A stretch of 64,000 nucleotides of DNA from Marisediminitalea aggregata (GTDB lineage: Bacteria; Pseudomonadota; Gammaproteobacteria; Enterobacterales; Alteromonadaceae), in assembly GCF_900129565.1 (NCBI RefSeq), contig NZ_FQWD01000001.1:434001-498000 (forward strand), in the 5' to 3' direction. Under the pieces are notes generated by a model. It saw nothing but the letters and a program-made list of their open reading frames with translations, did not search any database and was not told where the DNA came from. Below are positions 26,386 to 35,251 of the stretch, piece by piece. Each line of letters begins with the position of its first letter. Position 1 is the stretch's first letter. The position numbers and the translations under genes are program-made.

Positions 26386-27063
26386 ATGAAATTACTGAGC
26401 CTTTTTTTGCCAACAATATTGCTTTGCCTTTGTTTTGCTGCCTGGCAACAATTCAATAATGCGATTCGCGAAGAAAAGGCAAGAGAGATCATACAGCACG
26501 CAAGTTCAAACACAGCGCAAAACTATGAACAACAAGCCTTGAAAGCAATTTCGCTTTTAAACTACCGCAACTTTCTTGGTCACAACGTCATCGTCGACGC
26601 CCCTTTAATTGCATCAATATATGTATCGATGAACCAATACGTTGAAGATAATAACCAGCGGGCTAAGTACTTACATACGGCCATCAATTATTACCTTGCG
26701 GCCACGAAACTGAAGCCCGCATATGGAAATTACTGGGCACTAATTGCGCAGGCAAAAATATATTTAGGTCAGAATGACGAAGAGTTTGCCAGATATCTCA
26801 CGTTAGCCCACAAATATGGCCCACATAACTATATGGTGCATGTAAATATGGCGATTATTGGCCAGGCAATGCTCAATAACTCCATGGTGATAACCGATCT
26901 GCAGCGCGATTTATTGGTACACCACCTAAGTTACGGTTTAGTTCATCGTAAAAGTAGTTCGTCCTTACAATTATTGTTATTAAAGCAAGATGCCGCTCAA
27001 GCCGAAATGTGTAAATGGATGGCCGACAATAAAGTAGCAAGAAAAAAGCTTCACTGCGCCTGA
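26386..27063 (+). CDS. VpsP-like TPR protein, probably for polysaccharide synthesis
   Basis: About 225 residues with one N-terminal membrane segment (LLSLFLPTILLCLCFAAW) and a periplasmic helical region with TPR character: YLHTAINYYLAATKLKPAYG, then NYWALIAQAKIYLGQ. It resembles the small TPR proteins called VpsP in exopolysaccharide loci (recalled, tentative). ATG 26386 is preferred over 26344 because it starts the membrane segment directly. The 3' end overlaps the convergent O-antigen ligase gene by 13 bases, which supports the two being inherited as a pair. Confidence 0.55.
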   Translation: MKLLSLFLPTILLCLCFAAWQQFNNAIREEKAREIIQHASSNTAQNYEQQALKAISLLNYRNFLGHNVIVDAPLIASIYVSMNQYVEDNNQRAKYLHTAINYYLAATKLKPAYGNYWALIAQAKIYLGQNDEEFARYLTLAHKYGPHNYMVHVNMAIIGQAMLNNSMVITDLQRDLLVHHLSYGLVHRKSSSSLQLLLLKQDAAQAEMCKWMADNKVARKKLHCA

Positions 27064-28457
27064 ATTGCTTTTTGCTTTTCAATAGAAAATGCGCCGTAAC
27101 CGATAGCCAAAAGTAGTACAAAATAGCTTGATATTGCTGGAAGAACTAAAGGCAGATCAACACTCATGTGCATTAACATACCGAGTGTTGCCATTAAAGA
27201 AGCAGCGGCTGCACCTGCAATTCGTTTATCGGTGGTTTTAAATAGAACAGTCGTTGTAGTGTAGAGAGCATGGACAATAAATACTCCTAATAACACTAAA
27301 ACCGGAATTCCATACTCTATAGCAAACTGTAAATAATCATTGTGCGCCTGAGTATACCGTCCTCTAATATTTTCAGACAAATACGTTGTCCAAGCATACT
27401 CGAAGCTACCTGCACCAGCCCCAGTCAATGGAAAATTCTCCAGCATTTTCAGGCCATCAATTAAAACCTCATCCCTGTTTTCCGTGTCAAGACTAGTAGC
27501 TTCTAACCTTTGTGCTACTTCCTCCAAACCAAACCATGCGCTTACGACAAACACGTCAATAATGAGCATGCTGACAACCAGAACTTTAAATGACGTTGGC
27601 ACATTTTTGCCAAATAGCATGTACAATATCGAAACAGAGCAAAGGCTGACAAAAAAAGCGGTGTTGCCCATTCTGGAGTGTGACATGACCAACGCGATTA
27701 CCATTATGGTTAAACACAGGCGGACAGTACTTTTAGTTTCTAAGACAGAAAAGAAAAGTGCCTTAATATACGCACGCTTACTGGGAAATACCCGATGAGA
27801 AAGAGTTGCAATAAAATAACCAAGCCCAGCGCTTAGACACAGCAACAAAAAGTTTGCGAAGTGGTTGTGGTAAACAAAAGTACCGCTCGCTCGATGGCCA
27901 TTTTCCTCATTGTGCACAACACTAAAATCCTGGCCGGACAGAATTTCAAACGCACCGTAAAAAGCATTGTAAGTGCCGGCTATAACCAAGAAGAGAAGCG
28001 CTACCAACAACGCTTTTTCGTTTTGAAATAAAGCTAAGCCGAGTAAAAATATACAAAAGTAAGACGTGGCTTTTAAAAGCGCTTCGAAAGTCGCAGGTTT
28101 ATCCAGGCTAAGGCTCCCAAAACTAAGACCAGCATCAGCATATGCTTCTCCAGTTTCAGGAGACAGTACATTGACGATCTGAATTGGCAAAGGCAACCAC
28201 TGCAACACTATCCACACTAAAACAGAAAAAAAGAGTACCAACGGAAGCCAGTGGGTTCTAATAACCCGCTGGATGTGCGGCCAGTACGTCAGTCCATATA
28301 CCAAAGTAATAATATAAAGTGCTAATTGACCGGCGTTTCGTGCCCAATCCAGCTGTCCACCTAACGGCAATGGCAATATCGCTAAATAAGCTAGGAGTAA
28401 TAATAGAAATATTGCTGAACCATTCTCTGATTTTATATGTTTAATACTACTCAACAT
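27051..28457 (-). CDS. O-antigen ligase/polymerase family (Wzy_C) membrane protein
   Basis: About 468 residues with roughly eleven membrane helices and one large periplasmic loop (about 335-395). The Wzy_C signature is clear: NRDEVLIDGLKMLENFPLTG, GAGAGSFEYAW, and the loop end TQAHNDYLQFAIEYG with the conserved His. Family members join or transfer glycans in the periplasm: WaaL (LPS), Wzy (polymerase) or PglL (protein O-glycosylation); sequence alone does not decide. AGGGA lies eight bases before ATG 28457, preferred over 28475. Convergent with the VpsP-like gene. Confidence 0.82.
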   Translation of the reverse strand: MLSSIKHIKSENGSAIFLLLLLAYLAILPLPLGGQLDWARNAGQLALYIITLVYGLTYWPHIQRVIRTHWLPLVLFFSVLVWIVLQWLPLPIQIVNVLSPETGEAYADAGLSFGSLSLDKPATFEALLKATSYFCIFLLGLALFQNEKALLVALLFLVIAGTYNAFYGAFEILSGQDFSVVHNEENGHRASGTFVYHNHFANFLLLCLSAGLGYFIATLSHRVFPSKRAYIKALFFSVLETKSTVRLCLTIMVIALVMSHSRMGNTAFFVSLCSVSILYMLFGKNVPTSFKVLVVSMLIIDVFVVSAWFGLEEVAQRLEATSLDTENRDEVLIDGLKMLENFPLTGAGAGSFEYAWTTYLSENIRGRYTQAHNDYLQFAIEYGIPVLVLLGVFIVHALYTTTTVLFKTTDKRIAGAAAASLMATLGMLMHMSVDLPLVLPAISSYFVLLLAIGYGAFSIEKQKAIQAQ

Positions 28458-28510
28458 AAACAAAATCCCTTGCACAACATCAAAGTTCGGCTATTGCTGT
28501 AACATCAATA

Positions 28511-28539
28511 AAAAAGCACTACCCCAGTAGTGCTTTTTG
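28511..28539. terminator. Bidirectional terminator
   Basis: Perfect arms AAAAAGCACTAC and GTAGTGCTTTTT around CCCA. It lies between the small secreted protein gene and the O-antigen-ligase gene (both minus strand), so it insulates one from the other. Confidence 0.8.
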
Positions 28540-28579
28540 TTCTAAACTAATTGTCATGGTCAGTATCAATCAAACAAGC

Positions 28580-28780
28580 TTAGTCGTCGCTAGAGTCGTT
28601 ACAATGCTTATTACCTACTGCCTGGCCATTATCACAACCCGGAACAGTCAAGCTAATTGGAGATCCGCCGGCAAAGCTGGTGTCTGAAATGGAATCAGCG
28701 GACAACGCAGACACACTGAACATTAAACTGCCAGACAAACCAATAAACGAAAGAATGCTTAAAACCTTTTTCTTATCCAT
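28580..28780 (-). CDS. Small secreted acidic protein
   Basis: 66 residues: a signal peptide (KKVLSILSFIGLSGSLMFSVSA, cut around residue 26-28) and a mature part of only ~38 residues, rich in Ser, Asp, Asn and Gly, with two Cys (VPGCDNGQ and KHCNDSSDD) that could form one disulfide. GGAG stands nine bases before the ATG at 28780; the longer reading to 28810 has no such site. No family recognised. Because a glycan-ligase gene follows, it might be a glycosylated or surface peptide, but this is speculation. Confidence 0.6.
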   Translation of the reverse strand: MDKKKVLSILSFIGLSGSLMFSVSALSADSISDTSFAGGSPISLTVPGCDNGQAVGNKHCNDSSDD

Positions 28781-29117
28781 AACTAAATACTCCATTAATA
28801 GTCTTTTCACTAAGATGTTGGTGGCTGGAGAAGCGCTCCGCCCTCACACCTGATTACAATTTAACCAACCAGAGCCACTCCAGCAAGCATTTATTGTCAA
28901 AAAACGGACATTGCATGTCATTTAATTGACGGACACACAAAAAACATTGTCGGACTCGTGCACCAGACTACTTTTTAAATTCAATTGGACTGCCCTACCT
29001 TGTACTGCTTCGTGTGCATTGCATCATCATCTTTACAGTGTAATGCTGCTAATTTAGAGTGAAATGATACAGTAGATGTTGATAGACAGGTTAATACCAA
29101 GTTTGAGAGGCAAGCAT
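28781..29117. other. Divergent spacer between two unknown genes
   Basis: About 340 bases separating divergent genes. It contains two related short segments around 28910-28955 (GGACATTG and GGACACAC, then ATTGTCGGAC). No RNA gene, palindrome of note or coding frame was seen. Confidence 0.4.
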
Positions 29118-29684
29118 ATGTTACTGGCTTTACGTAAAATACTGCCGTTTTCAATTACAGCAGCACTGCTCTCCACTCTGATCTATATGACGTTTAGCCC
29201 CATTTATTATTTATCAGCATCCTTTCCTTTAACCGCCTTTTCATCGTATTTACCACTGAATCAATTGCCTGTGAAAGATGCTAACGGTGTATTTTTTCCT
29301 CGAATTTCCACACTAAATCCCGATCAAACAAAACGCTTAATGAACATGGTCGAATCCGACTCAAATACGAATAACAAAGACCCAGAACAACTTCGTAACG
29401 AGCTGAATCACTTATTTCAATTACACTTGAGCACAGATCAACAGCCCGACATGCTCATGTTAAATTTATATGTAAAAAAGAACATATCCTGGCTCCGAGA
29501 ATATAAAAATTTCCTCAGTTCAGGCTTAGAATTTACAAGCAGCTTTGACAAAAGCAACCTCTCTGATTTTATAGAATGGAAAACAGATTATCTGAAAGCA
29601 CTACATGCGTTTTTCATTTCTTTGATTGTTGCTGGAAGTTTGGCAACGTGGGTGTTTTTCCTTTCAAGGAAAATGTCGGACTAA
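29118..29684 (+). CDS. Uncharacterised protein with two membrane helices
   Basis: About 188 residues. Membrane helices at both ends (ILPFSITAALLSTLIYMTF near the start, HAFFISLIVAGSLATWVFFL at the end) hold a ~130-residue periplasmic domain with LNPDQTKRLMNMVESDSN and helical polar stretches. This hairpin layout resembles chain-length or tether proteins in outline only; I recognise no family. GAGAGG lies seven bases before ATG 29118. The gene is AT-rich and ends beside the right repeat copy, so it is the last gene of the island. Confidence 0.55.
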   Translation: MLLALRKILPFSITAALLSTLIYMTFSPIYYLSASFPLTAFSSYLPLNQLPVKDANGVFFPRISTLNPDQTKRLMNMVESDSNTNNKDPEQLRNELNHLFQLHLSTDQQPDMLMLNLYVKKNISWLREYKNFLSSGLEFTSSFDKSNLSDFIEWKTDYLKALHAFFISLIVAGSLATWVFFLSRKMSD

Positions 29685-29720
29685 TACCGAGATCGAGACA
29701 AACTGCTTTAGCACATACAA

Positions 29721-29750
29721 AAAAGCCCGCTTCGAATGAGCGGGCTTTTA
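29721..29750. terminator. Terminator of the RND pump operon
   Basis: Ten-base perfect arms with A and T tracts on both flanks; shared by the convergent island gene (ends 29684) and the pump operon (ends 29763). Confidence 0.85.
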
Positions 29751-29809
29751 ATATTGGCTTCTCTAGCTCTGTTTTGGCCTTGAGAATTTGGATATCAACA
29801 CGTAGAACA
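29721..29809. repeat. Direct repeat, right copy (partner 26151-26240)
   Basis: The copy attached to the intact RND permease gene. It covers the terminator hairpin (29721-29750, arms AAAAGCCCGC/GCGGGCTTTT), 12 spacer bases and the last ~45 bases of the coding sequence including the TAG at 29763-29765. Confidence 0.9.
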
Positions 29810-32800
29810 TGGGTACGAAGAAGATAGCCAGGAAGGTAGCTGCAAACATCCCGCCGATTACGGTAATACCTATCGCGTTTTGACTTGCTGCACCCGGGCC
29901 GTTTGCGATTGCCAGCGGGGTTACCCCCAGAATAAACGCCATTGAGGTCATCAGAATGGGGCGGAAACGCTGTTTAGCCGCCATGGTCACCGCCTCCATA
30001 ACGGTTTTGCCTTCTTCTTCCTGCAGCACCTTGGCAAACTCGACAATCAGAATGGCGTTTTTCGCAGCCAGACCGATAGTGGTTAAAAACGCCACCTGCA
30101 GGTAAACGTCGTTCGACAGGTTGAACAGGTAGGCGGCGACCACGGCACCCAAAATACCAAGCGGCACAATCAGAATGACCGAGAACGGCACTGCCCAGCT
30201 TTCGTACAACGCGGCCAAGCACAGGAAAACAACCAGAATCGAAATCGCATACAGGAAGCCTGCCTGTGAACCCGCAGCTCGTTCTTCATACGACAAGCCT
30301 GACCAGGCTATCTCGAAACCTTCAGGTAACATCTCAGCGACCAGCTTTTCCATTTCCTGCATAGCTTCACCCGAGCTAATTCCCGGGGCAGCTGAACCTT
30401 GCAGATTGACTGAAGACACGCCATCAAAACGCTCTAGCTGCGGTGAACCATAGGTCCACTTCGAGGAGGCAAACGCACTGAAAGGCACCATTTCACCGGC
30501 ACTGTTGCGCAAATACCATTTGTTCAGATCATCCGGCATCATGCGGTGCGGTGCATCGGCTTGAAGGTACACTTTCTTAATGCGGCCGTCATCAATAAAG
30601 TCATTCACATACGATGAGCCCCAGGCAATTTGCAGGGTGCTGTTTATATCGCTTAATGACACACCCAACGCCGTCGCTTTCTCGCTGTCGATGTCGATTT
30701 TGTACTGAGGGACGTCGTTAAGCCCATTTGGACGCACGCCTACCAGCTTTGGATTCTGTGCTGCTGCACCCAGCAGTTGATTGCGCGCTTGCATTAAGGC
30801 TTCATGCCCGCGACCCGCCACATCCAGCAACTGCATATCGAAGCCCGACGCATTTCCCAGTTCGCGAATAGGCGGTGGGAAGAATGCAAAAGCACTGGCA
30901 TCAATGATTTGAGCAAGCGCCGGATAAGCACGTCCTGCTACCGCTTCGACACTGGTGCCCGGCTCGGTCCGCTCAGACCAGTCTTTCAGGCGAATAAAGC
31001 CTAATGCCGATGACTGAGCAGATCCTGCAAAGCTAAAGCCGGTAACGGTAAACATGTGATCAACCAAATCGCCTTCTTGTTCGAGGAAGTGATCTTCTAC
31101 TTTGGCTACCGACTCAAGTGTACGCTCAGCGCTGGAGCCCGCCGGGGTATTCAGCATCATCATCAGGAAGCCCTGATCTTCGTTCGGTAAAAACGAGCCC
31201 GGTAAACGCATGAAAATCACCACCATACCCGCAACGAGTAAGGTATACAGTGCCACAAAGCGCGCCAGGCGATTCGCCATAAAGCGGGTTGCGCCCTGAT
31301 ACCGGTCGCGCCCTTTGTTAAAGGTACGGTTAAACCAGCCAAAGAACCCGGTTTTTGCTTCGCCTTCTGCATCGGCCGCGCGCAGGAAAGTGGCGCACAG
31401 CGACGGCGAAAGAATAATAGCTACCAGTACCGACAACACCATGGCAGATACAATGGTAATGGAGAACTGACGATAAATGGCCCCCGCAGAACCCGAGAAA
31501 AACGCCATTGGAATAAACACCGTAGACAGTACCGCGGCAATCCCCACGAGCGCACTGGTGATTTGAGTCATGGATTTCTTAGTTGCTTCTTTCGGGCTCA
31601 GGCCTTCTTCATGAATAATCCGCTCCACGTTTTCCACAACAACAATGGCGTCATCTACCAGCAAGCCGATAGCCAGTACTAAACCAAACATGGTAAGTAC
31701 GTTTATGCTGAAGCCAAATGCGTAAAGGACAGCAAACGTGCCAAGCAGTACAACCGGTACAGCAATGGTTGGGATTAACGTAGCTCGCCAGTTTTGCAGG
31801 AACAGAAGCATGACCAGGAACACCAGTACAATGGCTTCAAGTAACGTTTGTACAACCGACTTAATAGACAGTTCGATAAAGGGGCCGTTGTCGATTGGGT
31901 AAATCACTTTCACGCCAGCAGGCAGGTTGCTCTTGAGTTCCTCGACACGCGCTTTTACCCGGTCGATAGTATCGAGTGCATTGGCACCTGATGCCAGTGA
32001 CAACGCCATACCCGCAGCCGGGTGACGTTTGTATCGCGAAATCACACCGTAGCTTTCTGAGCCCAGTTCAACACGCGCCACATCGCGCAGTCGTACCTGC
32101 GAACCGTCGGCATTTACCCGCAACAAAATTCGCTCAAAGTCGTCTTCGGTTTGCAGTCGGGATTGCGCCTGAATAGTCGCGTTTATTTCCTGACCGGAAA
32201 TCGCAGGCAGGCCACCTAACTCACCGGCAGATACATCGGTATTTTGCACCGCAATGGCGCTTTGCACGTCCTGGGGCGTCAGGTTGTAGCTGTATAAACG
32301 CTGCGGATCTAACCAAATACGCATGGCTTTTTGCGCACCGAATGCGCGCACGCTACCAACACCGTCTACCCGTGAAATCGGGTCGCGGAATTTAGACAAC
32401 AGAATGTCACCCAGCTCATACTGGTCGATGCTGTCATCTTCAGAGTAGAAACCCACAGCCATCATAAAGCTGTTATTAGATTTAGTGACCGTCACGCCCA
32501 TTTGCTGTACCGACGACGGCAACTGAGATACCGCGCCCTGCACTTTGTTCTGGGTCTGTACCTGCGCAATGTCCGGATCTGCTTCCGGTTCAAAGGTCAG
32601 GGTAATGGTCATTCGTCCATTCGCGCTGCTCGAATGGAAATATCGCAGGTTGTCGATGGCGGTCAAACGTTGCTCAATAACCTGGGTTACCGCATTTTCG
32701 ACGGTTTGCGCAGACGCGCCCGGATACGATGCAGAAATCGTTACAGACGGCGGCGCAACTGTCGGATATTGCTGAATGGGCAGGCTGGTTATCGCCATTA

Positions 32801-32870
32801 CACCCGCCAGCATAGTGATGATTGCCAGTACCCAAGCGAAAACCGGGCGATCGATAAAAAATCTAGCCAT
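29763..32870 (-). CDS. RND multidrug efflux permease, AcrB-type (HAE-1)
   Basis: A 1035-residue inner-membrane proton antiporter of the hydrophobe/amphiphile efflux group. The N-terminus ARFFIDRPVFAWVLAI and twelve membrane helices with the proton-relay Asp pair in LAIGLLVDDAIVVVENVER (about 398-416) are diagnostic. Two large periplasmic loops give the pore and funnel domains. It takes drugs, bile salts or dyes from the periplasm and inner leaflet and passes them to a TolC-type outer-membrane channel, which is not encoded here. It is 15 bases downstream of the adaptor gene in one operon, repressed by the divergent TetR protein. Confidence 0.95.
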   Translation of the reverse strand: MARFFIDRPVFAWVLAIITMLAGVMAITSLPIQQYPTVAPPSVTISASYPGASAQTVENAVTQVIEQRLTAIDNLRYFHSSSANGRMTITLTFEPEADPDIAQVQTQNKVQGAVSQLPSSVQQMGVTVTKSNNSFMMAVGFYSEDDSIDQYELGDILLSKFRDPISRVDGVGSVRAFGAQKAMRIWLDPQRLYSYNLTPQDVQSAIAVQNTDVSAGELGGLPAISGQEINATIQAQSRLQTEDDFERILLRVNADGSQVRLRDVARVELGSESYGVISRYKRHPAAGMALSLASGANALDTIDRVKARVEELKSNLPAGVKVIYPIDNGPFIELSIKSVVQTLLEAIVLVFLVMLLFLQNWRATLIPTIAVPVVLLGTFAVLYAFGFSINVLTMFGLVLAIGLLVDDAIVVVENVERIIHEEGLSPKEATKKSMTQITSALVGIAAVLSTVFIPMAFFSGSAGAIYRQFSITIVSAMVLSVLVAIILSPSLCATFLRAADAEGEAKTGFFGWFNRTFNKGRDRYQGATRFMANRLARFVALYTLLVAGMVVIFMRLPGSFLPNEDQGFLMMMLNTPAGSSAERTLESVAKVEDHFLEQEGDLVDHMFTVTGFSFAGSAQSSALGFIRLKDWSERTEPGTSVEAVAGRAYPALAQIIDASAFAFFPPPIRELGNASGFDMQLLDVAGRGHEALMQARNQLLGAAAQNPKLVGVRPNGLNDVPQYKIDIDSEKATALGVSLSDINSTLQIAWGSSYVNDFIDDGRIKKVYLQADAPHRMMPDDLNKWYLRNSAGEMVPFSAFASSKWTYGSPQLERFDGVSSVNLQGSAAPGISSGEAMQEMEKLVAEMLPEGFEIAWSGLSYEERAAGSQAGFLYAISILVVFLCLAALYESWAVPFSVILIVPLGILGAVVAAYLFNLSNDVYLQVAFLTTIGLAAKNAILIVEFAKVLQEEEGKTVMEAVTMAAKQRFRPILMTSMAFILGVTPLAIANGPGAASQNAIGITVIGGMFAATFLAIFFVPMFYVLISKFSRPKQS

Positions 32871-32885
32871 GAATGGGTCCTGTAA

Positions 32886-34019
32886 TTATGCGTCTTTCGA
32901 CAATGGAATAGGCATGACTTTGGCACCAGGGCGCAGTTTGTGATAACCCGCCACTATGATCTGCTCACCTGCAGACAAGCCATTACTCACCTGCCAGTTA
33001 CCATCGAATGCCTGTAACACACCAATACTGCGCAGCTCTGGGTTGTCGCCATTGACTACCCACACCGACAAACTGCCATCCGGCTGACGAATGGTCGCTC
33101 GCTGCGGCACAACCAGGGCTGCCGTATCCGACAGATGAATAGTGGCGCGAACATACAAGCCAGGTAACAGAATGTTATCCGGGTTCGGGAAACGGGCACG
33201 AATGGTCACCGAGCCGGTAGATTCATTCACGATGACTTCCGAAAACTCTACAGTACCTTTCAGCCCTTCCAGCGACTGATGCGAACCAGGAATTGTCAGG
33301 TCAACGGTTAAGCTGCCTTTATCACGAAGCGCCATTTGCAGGCCCAATGCCTGTTCGCTTGATACCTGCACATCAACATAAACCGGATCTAACTGGGTAA
33401 TCGTTGCCAGCGGGTCGGTCTGGTTCGCCGTAACCAATGCACCTTCGGTGTAAAAAGAACGGCTAATGCGCCCACTAATTGGCGCATACACTTTGGTGTA
33501 ATCCATATTCACTTCAGCCAGTGCCACCTGCGCTTCAGCTACACTGACTGCTGCCATAGCCTGGTCGAGCTGCGCGACGACGTCATCGTACTCCTGGCCG
33601 CTAATTGCGTTGACTTTCATCAGGTCTTTATATCGCGCTGCCTTAGCCTTTAGTGTTTTCACATTGGCATTAGCAGAAGCGACATCGGCCTTGGCACTGT
33701 TGAGTGCTGCTTTATATTGCAGATCATCAATTTGATATAGCTGCTGGCCCTTTTCCACAACGGTACCCTGCTCAAACAAACGCTGAGTAATGACGCCGGT
33801 GACCTGAGGACGGACATGGGATTGACGAAAGGCACTTACGCGCCCTGGCAGCTCTAATGTTGTAGACACATTTTGCTGCTCCACCGTTACCACATTAACG
33901 GGCACGCCGGATGGTGCGCCCTGGCCACCAGCGGCTTGTTGACCGCCTGACTCCTGAGAACATCCGGTAACGGCTATAACTGACACTGACAGTGCAGCAA
34001 GTACAAGTTTTTTGATCAT
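32886..34019 (-). CDS. RND periplasmic adaptor, AcrA-type
   Basis: A 377-residue membrane-fusion lipoprotein. The signal peptide ends in a lipobox, VTGCSQES (Cys20), so it is tethered to the inner membrane. Then come the lipoyl half (LPGRVSAFRQSHVRPQVTG), the coiled hairpin (about 95-165: ALNSAKADVASANANVKTLK, then AEAQVALAEVNMDYT), and beta-barrel domain (YAPISGRISRSFYTEGALVT). It bridges the pump to TolC. First gene of the operon with the permease; an AcrR-like operator lies about 80 bases upstream. Confidence 0.94.
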   Translation of the reverse strand: MIKKLVLAALSVSVIAVTGCSQESGGQQAAGGQGAPSGVPVNVVTVEQQNVSTTLELPGRVSAFRQSHVRPQVTGVITQRLFEQGTVVEKGQQLYQIDDLQYKAALNSAKADVASANANVKTLKAKAARYKDLMKVNAISGQEYDDVVAQLDQAMAAVSVAEAQVALAEVNMDYTKVYAPISGRISRSFYTEGALVTANQTDPLATITQLDPVYVDVQVSSEQALGLQMALRDKGSLTVDLTIPGSHQSLEGLKGTVEFSEVIVNESTGSVTIRARFPNPDNILLPGLYVRATIHLSDTAALVVPQRATIRQPDGSLSVWVVNGDNPELRSIGVLQAFDGNWQVSNGLSAGEQIIVAGYHKLRPGAKVMPIPLSKDA

Positions 34020-34100
34020 AAAATTCTTTACTTAGTAAATTCCTGAGGACAGCTGTGACAGGAAAGCTGGACAAATAGACAACTTAGATATAGTTTAAAA

Positions 34101-34120
34101 TACATTCGTGTATGTATGTT
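34101..34120. promoter_or_regulatory. AcrR-like operator between adaptor and repressor
   Basis: TACATTCGTGTATGTATGTT resembles the known E. coli AcrR site, whose arms are TACATACATT and AATGTATGTA. Arms here are TACAT (34101-34105) and ATGTA (34112-34116), with an extra TATGT. It lies about 80 bases before the pump operon and 25 before the repressor ATG, so binding would shut both divergent promoters. Confidence 0.65.
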
Positions 34121-34145
34121 GTCAATCAGACCAAAAAAGTCAAAA

Positions 34146-34754
34146 ATGCGACGAACTAAAGAAGAAGCCGAACAAACCCGGGCCGCTATCCTTGATGCCG
34201 CGGTAGATGTCTTTTCATCTCAAGGGGTAGCGCGTGCAACCCTGGAGCAAATAGCAAAGTCCGCAAACGTTACCCGAGGGGCTGTTTACTGGCACTTTAA
34301 GAACAAAACCGACATCTTTATGGCCCTTTACGATGAACTGCACAAGCCGTTCATTCAAGAACTGGTAGACGGGTTAGAGAAATCCTACGATGACCCGCTC
34401 CGCCAGCTGGAAAAGGTGTGTTGTGACCTCACAGTGAGGCTGGAAGAAGACCCGCATTTACAGCGAGTACTGTCGCTGTTTTTGCTTAAATGCGACTACA
34501 GCGGAAGCTTGCAGGTTTGCCAGGAAAAGACCCGACTCGCCAAAGAAGAAAAACAAGCCACGCTAGAAAAATTCTTTGCCAAAGCTCAGGCGCAAGGCAC
34601 CTTGTCTGCCGACCTTGATCCCAAAACGCTGACCATGGCTCTGAACTGCTTTTTCCGCGGGATTGTCGTTGAATACCTGGAGAACCCTGACGAGTTTTCA
34701 TTAAAAGAAATGGCTCCCAAGTTATTTGGCGTGTTCTTTGGAAAATGGCGCTAG
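34146..34754 (+). CDS. TetR-family repressor, AcrR-like
   Basis: About 202 residues. The N-terminal TetR DNA-binding domain (RRTKEEAEQTRAAILDAAVD, then TLEQIAKSANVTRGAVYWHF) matches AcrR, whose equivalent reads IAKAAGVTRGAIYWHF. The C-terminal helical domain (about 80-200) with NPDEFSLKEMAPKLF would sense drugs. The frame also opens at 34116, but that ATG overlaps the operator, and AcrR relatives align from ATG 34146. It is divergent from the pump operon and should repress it and itself. Confidence 0.9.
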   Translation: MRRTKEEAEQTRAAILDAAVDVFSSQGVARATLEQIAKSANVTRGAVYWHFKNKTDIFMALYDELHKPFIQELVDGLEKSYDDPLRQLEKVCCDLTVRLEEDPHLQRVLSLFLLKCDYSGSLQVCQEKTRLAKEEKQATLEKFFAKAQAQGTLSADLDPKTLTMALNCFFRGIVVEYLENPDEFSLKEMAPKLFGVFFGKWR

Positions 34755-34759
34755 CTTCG

Positions 34760-35216
34760 TTGTTTTAAAATCGCGGCCTTTTTGAATAGATCCCGGGGCA
34801 AGCCCGGGATGACGGTGAGGTTGTTTTAAAATCGCGGCCTTTTCGAATAGATCCCGGGGCAAGCCCGGGAAGACGGTGTGGTTGTCTTCTCGGAAAATGT
34901 GACGCGATTATCCCCATCCGTCGTCCCGGAATCGCGCAGCGATATCCGGGATCTTAGACACATCAAACAGTAGTCGTTTTGAAATCACGGCCTTTTCGAT
35001 TAGATCCCGGGGCAAGCCCGGGATGACGGTGTGGTTGTCGTCTCGGAAAATGTGACGCGATTATCTCCATCTGTCTTCCCGGAAGCGCGCAGCGATATCC
35101 CCATCCGTCGTCCCGGAATCGCGCAGCGATATCCGGGATCTTAGACACATCAAACAGTGGTCGTTTTGAAATCACAGCCTTTTTGAATAGATCCCGGGGC
35201 GAGCCCGGGATGACAC
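34760..35216. repeat. Tandem block of GC-rich palindromic repeats
   Basis: Two long units of about 153 and 188 bases (34821-34973 and 34973-35160), flanked by a half unit on each side. Each has the palindrome GATCCCGGGGCAAGCCCGGG (at 34789, 34850, 35003 and, with one change, 35190), a TCTCGGAAAATGTGACGCGA segment, and a second motif around TCCCGGAATCGCGCAGCGAT (34923, 35110, variant near 35077). The second unit is longer by an internal copy of the last motif. No gene; resembles intergenic REP-type elements that spread in Alteromonas-like genomes (recalled). Confidence 0.85.
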
Positions 35217-35251
35217 TTCTCATGCTGGCTTTATCGTAACGATTTCCCGGA

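Noticed and set aside
26386..29684. Integrase, transposase or phage genes in the direct-repeat segment
   Set aside because: All frames were read; none shows an integrase, transposase or phage signature, so I do not call the segment a mobile element.
34963..35223. 86-codon minus-strand frame in the repeat block
   Set aside because: Made only of the palindromic repeat units; the typical VIPGSPRDLF words come from the repeat and not from a protein family.
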